Shown: positions 1 through 6,130 of the stretch, in pieces
How the letters are laid out: every line of letters starts with the position of its first letter
Numbering within the stretch: position 1 is the first letter of the stretch
Origin: DASUBV01 sp035532295
GTDB lineage: Bacteria; Actinomycetota; Actinomycetes; Streptosporangiales; Streptosporangiaceae
Length of the DNA: 10,931 nucleotides
Direction of reading: 5' to 3'
Assembly (NCBI GenBank): GCA_035532295.1
Contig: DATKRH010000090.1
Span: 1-10,931 of the forward strand
Translations under genes and position numbers: made by a program
Notes under the pieces: generated by a model
Seen by the model: only the letters and a program-made list of their open reading frames with translations
The model's database searches: none
Told to the model about the DNA's origin: nothing

Positions 1-89
1 AGGTCATGAAGCACGGTGGCCGCCGTCGTCCCAGCCTCCACCACGTGCTCGCGTCCGGCGAGAGTGACGTGGAGCTTGTCGGCAGGCAC
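1..89 (-). CDS. thrS: Threonyl-tRNA synthetase, N-terminal fragment (partial, runs off left edge)
   Basis: Reading the minus strand from a GTG at 89 gives 29 codons before the window ends: VPADKLHVTLAGREHVVEAG followed by TTAATVLHD. This pattern of a beta strand, then a polar turn, then 'V.AGTTAA.VL' is that of the TGS domain at the N-terminus of bacterial ThrRS, which charges tRNA-Thr in the cytoplasm. The start is well supported: TGAGGAG at 96-102 lies six bases upstream of the GTG. The gene lies 160 bases downstream of the first transpeptidase gene on the same strand, with GC-rich hairpins between, so it probably has its own promoter, although I find no convincing one. Other TGS-containing proteins (RelA/SpoT type) are possible, but there the TGS domain is internal, not at the start. 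The identification rests on a short stretch. Confidence 0.68.
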   Translation of the reverse strand, partial: MPADKLHVTLAGREHVVEAGTTAATVLHD

Positions 90-114
90 GGATGGCTCCT
101 CAGGTGTGATGGGA

Positions 115-134
115 CCCCGGGCTGCTGCCCGGGG
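115..134 (-). other. Perfect 8-bp GC hairpin in the thrS leader
   Basis: CCCCGGGC (115-122) and GCCCGGGG (127-134) pair perfectly around a four-base TGCT loop. The hairpin ends 12 bases before the thrS Shine-Dalgarno sequence. No U-tract follows, so it is not a classical intrinsic terminator. It could be a leader structure, a barrier to 3' exonuclease for the upstream ldt message, or both. I saw no T-box consensus nearby. Confidence 0.4.
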
Positions 135-167
135 CTTCCCCTGGTCCCGATGCTACCGAGGCCGCCG

Positions 168-204
168 GGCCGCCGCGTCCCAATATCCCCCGGCCGCGGC
201 GGCC
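168..204 (-). terminator. Candidate terminator hairpin downstream of the first ldt gene
   Basis: GGCCGCCGCG (168-177) and CGCGGCGGCC (195-204) are perfect reverse complements separated by a 17-base loop. The structure lies 45 bases past the TAA stop of the gene that ends at 250. There is no poly-U tail, which is usual for actinobacterial GC-rich terminators. The whole stretch is so GC-rich that alternative pairings are possible. Confidence 0.4.
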
Positions 205-249
205 AGACCGGTGGGCGGGCAGGCTGGGACCGGCGGGCCGGCGCCTGGC

Positions 250-1428
250 TTAGGTCGGGGTGACCGTGACCAGCGTGCCGTAGGTCAGGTACGGCCAGAC
301 GGCCTTGGCCTGCGCCCAGGGCAGCTCGACGCAGCCCAGGCTCTGCTGGAAGCCGTAGGAGGCGCGCGGGAAGTAGTGCACGGCCTCGCCGTTCAGGAAG
401 TAGGCCACCCAGGCGACGGGGTCGGCGTACTTGCTGCCGTCCGGGTTGGTGCCGCGCATGATCTGGGTCTGGTACCTCAGGTAGACCGGGTCCGTCCCGA
501 CGGCGGTCGGCGCGACCGGGATGCCCGTGTTAGCCGCGGTGTGCAGGATCACGTGCCCGTCATGCCAGACGGTCAGCGTCTCGGGAGGGTGCTGGCTGGC
601 CAGGGCGTAGCTGTAGCCGTGGGTGTTGACCTGGTCCTTGGCGGCGGCGGTCAGCAGCGTCTGCCAGACCTGAGGGCCGGCGACGCCGTCCATGGCCAGG
701 CCGTGATCCGACTCGAAGGCCATCACCGCGCCGTGGACGATCAGGCCGCTCGGGCTGCCGGCATCCCAGAAGCTCTTAAGCCCGGACGGATAGCCGGCGG
801 CCCAGGCGAAGGTGCCGGCGGGCGGCGCGTAGGCCGCGCTGAGCTGGCCGGCCGTGCTGCCCAGCGCCGGCGCGACCTGGCCTGAGTCCGGCGTCCAGCT
901 CACCGGCAGGTAGCCCAGCTGTGCGAGCAGCTCGGCCAGCCGGGCCGGCGCGTAGCCGCCGACCTGGAAGTGCAGCGTCGCCGATTGGGACAGCTGCTGC
1001 CCGTCGGTGGACTGAACTCCTGTCGAACCGCCCGGGATCCGCACCGCGACGTGCGTCCACTGGCCGAAACCGCTGGCCGGGACGAACTGGACGGCATCGG
1101 TTCCCGTCGGGCTCCAGCTGCCCGCGATGGCGGGCTCGATCGTCGGCATCGGAGAGCCCGCGGCTAGCGGCGCGGAGAACTGCACCTTGACCGGGGCGGC
1201 GCCATTGACGTACTTGGCGTGCGCCGCCGGCGTCGCCGACACGATCGTCAAGGGCCCCTTGGGCTTGGAGCTGCTGACGGCGCTAGCGTGTCCGGCCGAG
1301 TGGCCGGCGGCCTGCGTGGACTGCGCTGACGCATGCGTCAGCGCGACCCAGAAACCAGCAGCCAGCAAGACAGCGATCACGGCGCCCAGCGCCGCGATCC
1401 GCCCGCGGAACCGAACCAATCCAGACAA
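250..1428 (-). CDS. Membrane-anchored L,D-transpeptidase-like protein (Ig-like, PG-binding and YkuD domains)
   Basis: A 392-residue protein of the YkuD family, whose enzymes form 3-3 cross-links in peptidoglycan or attach proteins to it outside the membrane. Residues 1-10 are basic and 11-30 form one hydrophobic segment, so it is an anchored or secreted protein without a lipobox. Residues 58-157 resemble the Ig-like domain of actinobacterial Ldts ('SATPAAHAKYVNGAAPVKV', then a 'FSAPLAAGSP' strand). Residues 158-262 look like a peptidoglycan-binding fold split by about 55 residues (RLAELLAQLGYLP, later GAVMAFESDHGLAMDGVAGP). The YkuD domain covers about 270-392, with His351, Ser363 and the predicted nucleophile Cys366. 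Position 364 is Leu, where the family usually has His (S/T-H-G-C). The start is TTG, chosen because GAGGGAG lies seven bases upstream. A close paralog lies just upstream. Function is inferred from family; activity is less certain because of the altered motif. Confidence 0.88.
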   Translation of the reverse strand: MSGLVRFRGRIAALGAVIAVLLAAGFWVALTHASAQSTQAAGHSAGHASAVSSSKPKGPLTIVSATPAAHAKYVNGAAPVKVQFSAPLAAGSPMPTIEPAIAGSWSPTGTDAVQFVPASGFGQWTHVAVRIPGGSTGVQSTDGQQLSQSATLHFQVGGYAPARLAELLAQLGYLPVSWTPDSGQVAPALGSTAGQLSAAYAPPAGTFAWAAGYPSGLKSFWDAGSPSGLIVHGAVMAFESDHGLAMDGVAGPQVWQTLLTAAAKDQVNTHGYSYALASQHPPETLTVWHDGHVILHTAANTGIPVAPTAVGTDPVYLRYQTQIMRGTNPDGSKYADPVAWVAYFLNGEAVHYFPRASYGFQQSLGCVELPWAQAKAVWPYLTYGTLVTVTPT

Positions 1429-1491
1429 CGACGCGCTCCCTCGTCTATGAGCCCGGTCCGCCTCAGGACGGGCGATGACTCAGATGCCCTG

Positions 1492-1501
1492 ATGTATACC
1501 A
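1492..1501 (-). promoter_or_regulatory. Possible extended -10 promoter of the first ldt gene
   Basis: On the minus strand the sequence reads TGGTATACAT, an extended -10-like element (TGG followed by TATACA). It would give a leader of about 55-60 bases before the TTG start at 1428. No recognisable -35 box sits 16-18 bases further upstream. It is the most AT-rich promoter-like string between the two ldt genes. Confidence 0.35.
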
Positions 1502-1642
1502 GGACAATCTCTCCTTGGAGCGTATGTGGCCTTCACCAGAGCTAGCCCCGGATCATGTAAAAAATGGACACAGGTTTGCCCGGGCGCGCGGAGGCCGGCG
1601 GCAGCGAGTGACCAGCGGCTTTCTCGCGGTGTCCGGGCATGC

Positions 1643-1678
1643 CTCCGCCCGGTCCCTGATGCCAGGAACCGGGCGGAG
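1643..1678 (-). terminator. GC-rich terminator hairpin after the second ldt gene
   Basis: CTCCGCCCGGT (1643-1653) and ACCGGGCGGAG (1668-1678) form a perfect 11-bp stem, extended after one mismatch by CCT/AGG inside the loop. It starts about 40 bases past the TAG stop of the gene ending at 1719. No U-tract follows immediately; the only run of six U (1559-1564 on this strand) lies about 80 bases further. The gene below it therefore probably has its own promoter. Confidence 0.55.
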
Positions 1679-1690
1679 TCGTGCGTGCCT

Positions 1691-1735
1691 CGCCGGTGAC
1701 TGCCCAGCCGGTGACCGCCTAGCCGGTGACCGTGA
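1691..1735. repeat. 15-bp tandem repeat spanning the stop codon of the second ldt gene
   Basis: Three copies of a 15-base unit with core GCCGGTGAC, at 1692-1700, 1707-1715 and 1722-1730. The third copy encodes the last residues (V-T-G) of the protein ending at 1719, and the other two lie just past the stop. The arrangement suggests local slippage duplication of the C-terminal coding end. Confidence 0.7.
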
Positions 1736-3095
1736 CCAGGCTGCCGTAGGTCAGGTAGGGGTAGGCCTGCTCCGCCGCCCCGTAGGGCAGTTCCACGCAG
1801 CCCAGGCTCTGCTGGAAACCGTAGGAGCCGCGCGGGAAGTAGTGCACGGCGTCGCCGCCATTGAAGTAGGAGACAAACGAGACCGGGTCCGCGTAGCTGC
1901 TGCCGTCCGGGTTGGTGCCGCGCATGATCTGGAACCGGTACCGCTGGTACACCGGGAACGTCCCGTCGACCGTCGGCGAGACCGGGATCCCGGTGTTGGC
2001 CAGGCTGTTAAAGACCCGGCGGCCGTCGTGCCAGATCGTCAGCGTCTCCGGCAGAGACTTGCTCGCCACCGCGTAGGTGTAGCCGTTGACGTTGCGCTCG
2101 TTCTTCATGGCGGCGCGGAACAGCGCCGACCAGAGCTGGGCGCTGACGGTCCCGTCGGTGACCATCCCGTGCTCGGACTGAAAGGCCATGATGGCGCCCT
2201 GCAGAATGACGTTGGCGTGGCCGGGCTGCCAGTTGCTGGCCAGCGTGGACGGGTAGCCAGGCTGCCAGGTGAAGCTGCCAGGCGGGGGGTCATAGGCCAG
2301 CGACGCCTGGCTGGCCGCGGTGCTGGCCGCGGTGTCGGCCGCGGTGCTGGCCGCGTCCAGTTCCGCCGCGCGCGTCGCGGTGTCCTGCGCCGGCGACCAG
2401 TTCAGCGGCAGGTAGCCCAGCTGGCCGAGCAACTGCGCGAGCCGCGTCGGCGAGTAGCCGCGGGTACTGAAGCGTGCCACCAACGGCCGGGTCAGGAAGC
2501 CTCCGCCCACCATCCGGACGCCGGCCTTCCCGGCGGGAACCTGCACGGTGAAGCTGCTGGCGGGCCTGAACGGCCTGGCGGGCGTGAACATCGCGTCATC
2601 GCCGACCTGGCTCCAGGTGCCGGCCACAGCCGGCCGGATGACGGGCTCGGGCGATCCCGCGGCCAGCGGAGCCGAGAACTGCACCATCACGGGCGCGCTG
2701 CCGTCGACCTGCCGGGCGTTGGCGCTCGGTGTCATCGACAGGACCCTGAGCGCCGGCACCGCTGCGCCGCGGCTTCCCGGCCGATGGCTGCCCTGGGCCT
2801 GCGCCCGCGGCCCGGCTCCGCCGTGGATCAGGACGTAGATGGCGGCGGCCACAATGATGACGACCGCCGCCGCGCCCAGCATCATGAGCTGGGTCCTGCG
2901 CCGGTGCGCGGCGCCGTGCGCCGGCCGCTGTGCCGCTCCGCCGCCGGACTGCGGGCCGCCGGACTGCGGCGCTTCGGACTGCGGCGCTTCGGACTGCGGC
3001 CCCCCGGCCGCTGGCTCGACCGTTTCAAGCCCGGTGCCTGGCCGGTCCAGTTCCTGACCAGCCGCCTGCTTGCCGGCCCCCCGCACACTAAACAC
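1719..3095 (-). CDS. Membrane-anchored L,D-transpeptidase-like protein, paralog of the neighbour at 250-1428
   Basis: A predicted 458-residue YkuD-family protein, acting on cell-wall peptidoglycan outside the membrane. Order of parts: a cytoplasmic tail of about 69 residues with four PQS[E/G][A/G] repeats (33-52) and a basic HRRR stretch; one membrane segment (about 70-90); an Ig-like domain (about 116-212); a peptidoglycan-binding fold (about 213-327) interrupted by an Ala/Thr/Ser linker (243-265) and later resuming at GAIMAFQSEHGMVTDG; and the YkuD domain (about 337-458) with His418, Ser430 and Cys433. As in its paralog, the residue after Ser430 is Leu, not His. I chose GTG at 3095 because GGGGGA lies five bases upstream. 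The longer frame from GTG at 3119 (466 residues) has no visible ribosome binding site but cannot be excluded. The paralogs share architecture and the C-terminal block HYFPR.SYGFQQSLGCVELP, so they probably arose by tandem duplication; this copy has gained the long cytoplasmic tail. Confidence 0.88.
   Translation of the reverse strand: MFSVRGAGKQAAGQELDRPGTGLETVEPAAGGPQSEAPQSEAPQSGGPQSGGGAAQRPAHGAAHRRRTQLMMLGAAAVVIIVAAAIYVLIHGGAGPRAQAQGSHRPGSRGAAVPALRVLSMTPSANARQVDGSAPVMVQFSAPLAAGSPEPVIRPAVAGTWSQVGDDAMFTPARPFRPASSFTVQVPAGKAGVRMVGGGFLTRPLVARFSTRGYSPTRLAQLLGQLGYLPLNWSPAQDTATRAAELDAASTAADTAASTAASQASLAYDPPPGSFTWQPGYPSTLASNWQPGHANVILQGAIMAFQSEHGMVTDGTVSAQLWSALFRAAMKNERNVNGYTYAVASKSLPETLTIWHDGRRVFNSLANTGIPVSPTVDGTFPVYQRYRFQIMRGTNPDGSSYADPVSFVSYFNGGDAVHYFPRGSYGFQQSLGCVELPYGAAEQAYPYLTYGSLVTVTG
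2311..2358. repeat. 12-bp tandem repeat within the second ldt gene
   Basis: Four copies of a 12-base unit (CTGGCCGCGGTG, with two variant copies) encode the repeating Ala-Ala-Ser/Asp-Thr linker inside the interrupted peptidoglycan-binding region. The first gene has no counterpart array at this place, which explains part of the length difference. Confidence 0.75.
2946..3005. repeat. 15-bp tandem repeat encoding the PQS[E/G][A/G] tail repeats
   Basis: Four 15-base units begin with GGACTGCGG at 2946, 2961, 2976 and 2991. The middle two are identical. They encode PQSEA, PQSEA, PQSGG and PQSGG in the cytoplasmic tail of the second transpeptidase-like protein. Confidence 0.85.
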
Positions 3096-3155
3096 GCCGT
3101 TCCCCCGTCCGCGCCACACCCAGTCGCGCGATCACCATGCGTAACTGACTGCGCC

Positions 3156-3176
3156 ATCATAGTTACTCAGCGTCAC
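3156..3176 (-). promoter_or_regulatory. Promoter of the second ldt gene with a GTNAC direct repeat abutting the -10
   Basis: On the minus strand TATGAT (3156-3161) is a near-consensus -10. Immediately upstream lie GTAAC (3162-3166) and GTGAC (3172-3176), a direct repeat with a 10-bp period that occupies the -35 region, where no TTGACN is present. A perfect inverted repeat TACTCAG/CTGAGTA (3164-3170, 3177-3183) overlaps it. This geometry fits activation by an OmpR-type response regulator. From memory, MtrA, which controls cell-wall genes in actinobacteria, uses GTNAC-like half-sites; the assignment to MtrA is inference. Confidence 0.45.
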
Positions 3177-3216
3177 CTGAGTACCCGACACGAAACGCCG
3201 GGAATCCATTGCTGAC

Positions 3217-3232
3217 GTAAATGATCAGTAAC
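3217..3232 (+). promoter_or_regulatory. Second GTAA direct repeat upstream of the ldt promoter
   Basis: GTAAA (3217-3221) and GTAAC (3228-3232) form a direct repeat with an 11-bp period on the plus strand, about 55 bp upstream of the -10 at 3156-3161. It resembles the half-sites found at that promoter and could be a distal site for the same regulator. The half-site is short, so chance occurrence is quite possible. Confidence 0.25.
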
Positions 3233-3322
3233 GGAGGCCTCGGAAATTGGCCGAACAGACCTTTAATCCTTGATTCGGGCAGCTGGATATGCATGCCATC
3301 GAGCCGGTGCCAGCTGGCGTCC

Positions 3323-3336
3323 TTTAGCGCGCTAAA
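3323..3336. other. Perfect 14-bp palindrome over the CLC gene stop codon
   Basis: TTTAGCGCGCTAAA is a perfect palindrome that includes the TAA stop at 3324-3326. Just downstream on the transcript are the 10-bp palindrome GCCAGCTGGC (3309-3318) and a 7-bp inverted repeat, CAGCTGG at 3280 and CCAGCTG at 3310. These may help end the clc message, but no strong terminator with a U-tract is visible. A protein-binding role is equally possible. Confidence 0.3.
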
Positions 3337-5480
3337 TCACGGCGAGGTGCGGGCTCGGCAACCGGGGCGCTGCTGCGACCGCCGGCTCCGGGCGGGGCCG
3401 GGTGCGGCGGGTGCGACGCGTGCGACGCCGGGTCGGGGTCCGGGGTGAGCACGCTGACTCTGTCGCCGGGGCTCAGGGTGAAAGCGGGATCGGGGTCGCG
3501 CAGGGCGTGCTTGTCCAGGATGGAGACGGGGACACTGCCGGCCGGCCAGGTGGCCGCGCCGAGCGCCTGGCCGACGGCGGGCGAGCCAGGGGCGATGGTG
3601 ACTTCCAGGAGCCGATAGCCGGCCAGCGGGTCAGGTGCCTGACGGCCGGCCGCGAGCGGGTCAGGGAGTGCCCAGTCTGCGGCGAGCTGACCCTGAGCGA
3701 CGGCGGCTGCGGACATGCTGATGCGGCGGTGCACGGCGTGCAGCACGTCCTGGCTAGTGATCCAGCCCTGCAGGTGCTGTCCGTCGGCAGCCAGCACCGG
3801 CAGGCCGTCCCGGCCATAGAGGGCAAGCTGACGCAGAGCCTGGGTGAGGGACTCTCCGGCGAACAGGACCTGCGGGCGGCGCTGGCCGGTAATCGGCCCG
3901 GGCAGGGATCCGGGCCCTCGACCGGGCAGTGCTCCGAGCCCGGGACCGGGAAGGAAATGCCTGCCAGGCCCGCCCGAAGCGGGGGTGGTGCTGAGCGGAG
4001 GCTGGAACGGGCGCATCGCGTCGGCGGCGGTGAGTTCCTCGAACGGGTCAGCGGACGGCGGGTGGTCGATGTCGATGCCCCGGCGCAGCAGCTTGGTGGT
4101 GTAGATCGTGCCGTAGCTCACCGCGCGCGAGGTGAGAGTGGCGATGGCGACCGCGAGCATCACCGGGAGGGTGAGGGTGAAGTCACCGGTCAGTTCTACG
4201 ACACTGGCCAGGGAGGTCAGCGGCGCGCGGGCTGCTGAGGCGAACACTGCGCCCATGGCGATAACGGCGTACAGGGCGGGCTGCCCGGCGGCGGGGCCGA
4301 TCAGGTGGCCGGCGATCTCGCCGAAGGCCATGCCGGAGGTGGCGCCGATGAACAGCGAGGGCGCGAACACGCCGCCTGACCCGCCGATCCCGATGGTCAG
4401 GCTGGCCGCGATCATCTTCCCTACGGCCAGGATGATCAGGAACCAGATCGCGTAGCTGCCGCCGACGGCCTGGTACATGACCGGGTAACCGACCCCGTAC
4501 AGCTGCGGGATAGCGAGCAGCAGCAGGCCCAGGAGGATCCCGCCGACGGCGGGCCGGGCCCACTCCGGGCGGTTCTTCCAGGCCCGGTCGCAGAGGTCCT
4601 CGGTCTTGTACAGGATGTTCTTGAACGCCAGGCCAAGCAGGGCTGCGATCACCGCCAGGAGAGCCACGAGCAGGTAGCTGCTGACGTGATGCAGCGCGAT
4701 GCCGGAGGGGAACCCGGCGAGGAACGGAGCGCTGCCGTCGAACTGCCGGCCGATCACATCCGCGACCATCGCCGACAGCATCACCGTGAAGATCGCCTCG
4801 ACGGAGAGCTCCCTCAGGATGATCTCGACGCCGAAGAACACGCCGGTGATCGGCGCGTTGAAGGTCGCGGCGATACCGCCCGCGGCGCCGCAGGCGACCA
4901 GTATCCGCAGCCGGCTCTCCGGCATTCGGATCCGCTGCCCCAGGCTGGAGGCCAGTGCGGAGCCGATCTGCACGATCGGGCCCTCCCTGCCGACCGAGCC
5001 GCCGACGCCGATGCACAGCGCGGACGCGAGCGCCTTGACGGCGGCGACCTGCGGGCGGATTCGGCCGCCGTTCTCGGCGACGGCGATCATCACCTCCGGG
5101 ACGCCGTGCCCGCGTGCCTCACGGGCGTACCGGTAAATCAGGGGCCCGTAGACCAGGCCGCCGATCACCGGAATAACGACGAAGAAGCCGAGCCCGAGCC
5201 AGGGCAGGTGCGAGCTGCCGACGCGGCCCTGCTGGCCGAACTGGTCGTGACCAGTGGCCAGCCAGGTGAAGAAGTAGATCAGGTACCGGAACGCCACGGC
5301 ACCGAGCCCTGCGCCCACGCCCACGATCAGCGCGATGGCGACCAGGCCGCCCCGCGAGCCGCGCAGCCAGCCAGCCGCCCGGCCGGCCCACCGCCGCGTC
5401 CCGGGCTGGGCGCTGTCCGCGCTCCCCGCGCTCCCCGCGCTGTCCGCGCTCCCCGCGCTGTCCGCCGCCTCCGCCGTCAT
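3324..5480 (-). CDS. CLC-family chloride transporter with CBS and RCK_C-like cytoplasmic domains
   Basis: A 718-residue integral membrane protein of the CLC family, moving chloride or a similar anion across the cell membrane, most likely in exchange for protons. The membrane part is about residues 44-455. Signature motifs are present: GHGVP (124-128, where CLC-ec1 has GSGIP), GREGP (164-168) with gating Glu166, GIGGSGGVFAP (364-374), and Tyr460, matching the central Tyr of CLC-ec1. By alignment in memory with CLC-ec1 (NAPLAGILFIIEEMR), the internal proton glutamate is Ile220 and the Glu before it is kept (Glu219). The tail holds a CBS motif (AADAMRP 485-491, then ESLTQAL to about 585) interrupted by a Gly/Pro-rich insert of about 45 residues. 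An RCK_C/TrkA_C-like stretch follows (about 618-680), then a Pro-rich end. The start ATG at 5480 overlaps the marR stop as ATGA, with GGAGG six bases upstream. An in-frame extension to 5801 runs through the middle of marR and is unlikely. Confidence 0.92.
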   Translation of the reverse strand: MTAEAADSAGSADSAGSAGSADSAQPGTRRWAGRAAGWLRGSRGGLVAIALIVGVGAGLGAVAFRYLIYFFTWLATGHDQFGQQGRVGSSHLPWLGLGFFVVIPVIGGLVYGPLIYRYAREARGHGVPEVMIAVAENGGRIRPQVAAVKALASALCIGVGGSVGREGPIVQIGSALASSLGQRIRMPESRLRILVACGAAGGIAATFNAPITGVFFGVEIILRELSVEAIFTVMLSAMVADVIGRQFDGSAPFLAGFPSGIALHHVSSYLLVALLAVIAALLGLAFKNILYKTEDLCDRAWKNRPEWARPAVGGILLGLLLLAIPQLYGVGYPVMYQAVGGSYAIWFLIILAVGKMIAASLTIGIGGSGGVFAPSLFIGATSGMAFGEIAGHLIGPAAGQPALYAVIAMGAVFASAARAPLTSLASVVELTGDFTLTLPVMLAVAIATLTSRAVSYGTIYTTKLLRRGIDIDHPPSADPFEELTAADAMRPFQPPLSTTPASGGPGRHFLPGPGLGALPGRGPGSLPGPITGQRRPQVLFAGESLTQALRQLALYGRDGLPVLAADGQHLQGWITSQDVLHAVHRRISMSAAAVAQGQLAADWALPDPLAAGRQAPDPLAGYRLLEVTIAPGSPAVGQALGAATWPAGSVPVSILDKHALRDPDPAFTLSPGDRVSVLTPDPDPASHASHPPHPAPPGAGGRSSAPVAEPAPRRDLAR
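5412..5465. repeat. 9-bp tandem repeat at the CLC N-terminus
   Basis: Six 9-base units, GCTGTCCGC or GCTCCCCGC, follow one another. They encode the Ser-Ala-Gly/Asp repeats in residues 6-23 of the transporter, a low-complexity cytoplasmic tail ahead of the first membrane helix. Confidence 0.8.
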
Positions 5481-6082
5481 GATCGCCCTCCTGCGCTGGC
5501 CGGAGCCTGCTCCCGCGCCGTCGATCCGGACACCGCCGATGGCGGCTCGGCAGGGTCCGCGGGCCACTGCTCGTCGGGGATCTCCCCGGCCGCCGCGGCG
5601 AACGCCCGCAGGGCGCTGGCCACCGCCTGCTGCTGGCGCACCGGGAGCCTGCCCAGGATGCCGGCCAGCAGGGTCCGGCGGCGAGCGGTCGCCTCGTCCA
5701 CGACCTGCCGGCCGGCGGCGGTGAGCGAGACCTGGACCGCGCGACGGTCCGCCCGGCCGCGGTTCCGGCGGATCAGGCCCTTGCGGACCAGCCGGTCGCA
5801 CATCCGGCCGGCCGTCGACGGCGTGACATCCAGGGCCCTGGCCAGGTCGCCCACCCGCTGCGGGCCTCGTGAGGCCAGCACCACCAGCGCACGGTACTGG
5901 GCGATGGTCGTCTCCTCCGCCGCGGCCCCGAGCGAGCTCGTAACCACCGCTACCAGGGTGCGGCTGGCCGTCAGCACCGCGTCAACCGCCGCCTCGTCCG
6001 CAGCCCCGGTCCCGTCCGCGGCCCCGGACCCATCCGGCGCCTGCTCGGCCCTTTCCTGCTCGGCCCTTTCCTGCTCGGCCAT
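5477..6082 (-). CDS. MarR-family transcriptional regulator
   Basis: A 201-residue winged helix-turn-helix protein. The MarR core spans about residues 33-165: the dimer helix (VDAVLTASRTLVAVV), the DNA-binding segment around 63-104 with the recognition helix near VTPSTAGRMCDRLVRKG (86-102), and a wing with the typical DRR (112-114). The N-terminus has AEQER repeats, and the C-terminal 35 residues are low complexity. GGGAG directly abuts the ATG at 6082, which is too close for a good ribosome binding site, so translation may begin on a very short leader or use a later codon such as the GTG at Val36. The stop overlaps the ATG of the CLC gene (ATGA), so both are co-translated. AT-rich dyads just upstream suggest autoregulation. 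MarR proteins often sense small ligands or oxidants; the ligand here is unknown. Repression of the transporter is inferred from operon structure only. Confidence 0.9.
   Translation of the reverse strand: MAEQERAEQERAEQAPDGSGAADGTGAADEAAVDAVLTASRTLVAVVTSSLGAAAEETTIAQYRALVVLASRGPQRVGDLARALDVTPSTAGRMCDRLVRKGLIRRNRGRADRRAVQVSLTAAGRQVVDEATARRRTLLAGILGRLPVRQQQAVASALRAFAAAAGEIPDEQWPADPAEPPSAVSGSTAREQAPASAGGRS
6041..6080. repeat. 15-bp tandem repeat at the marR N-terminus
   Basis: CTGCTCGGCCCTTTC occurs at 6041-6055 and 6056-6070, with a partial third copy at 6071-6080. On the coding strand it gives the AEQER repeats right after the start codon. Confidence 0.85.
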
Positions 6083-6097
6083 CTCCCGCGCTCCAAA

Positions 6098-6118
6098 TTA
6101 TTTGCATACTGCTAATAA
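6098..6118. promoter_or_regulatory. Operator-like dyad 16 bp upstream of marR
   Basis: TTATTTGCA (6098-6106) and TGCTAATAA (6110-6118) are inverted repeats around a three-base TAC spacer, with one mismatch per 9-base arm. The size, AT-richness and position match typical MarR operators. It stands out in a region otherwise near 75% GC. TAATTT (6095-6100 on the minus strand) overlaps its edge and could be the marR -10, so binding would block transcription. Confidence 0.6.
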
Positions 6119-6130
6119 ATTACAGGGAGT

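Noticed and set aside
2882..3160. A 92-codon minus-strand frame beginning near the ldt promoter
   Set aside because: It is out of frame with the transpeptidase, its ATG overlaps the -10 element, and its composition is that of a shifted-frame shadow.
1515..3215. A 566-codon open frame on the plus strand
   Set aside because: It lies opposite the second transpeptidase gene, whose domains and motifs are clear. The plus-strand translation is Arg/Gly/Ala-rich without any recognisable domain, as expected for the antisense of GC-rich coding DNA.
5481..5801. N-terminal extension of the CLC protein
   Set aside because: The extension is Arg/Pro-rich, overlaps the MarR core in another frame, and ignores the ATG at 5480 with its GGAGG and ATGA overlap.
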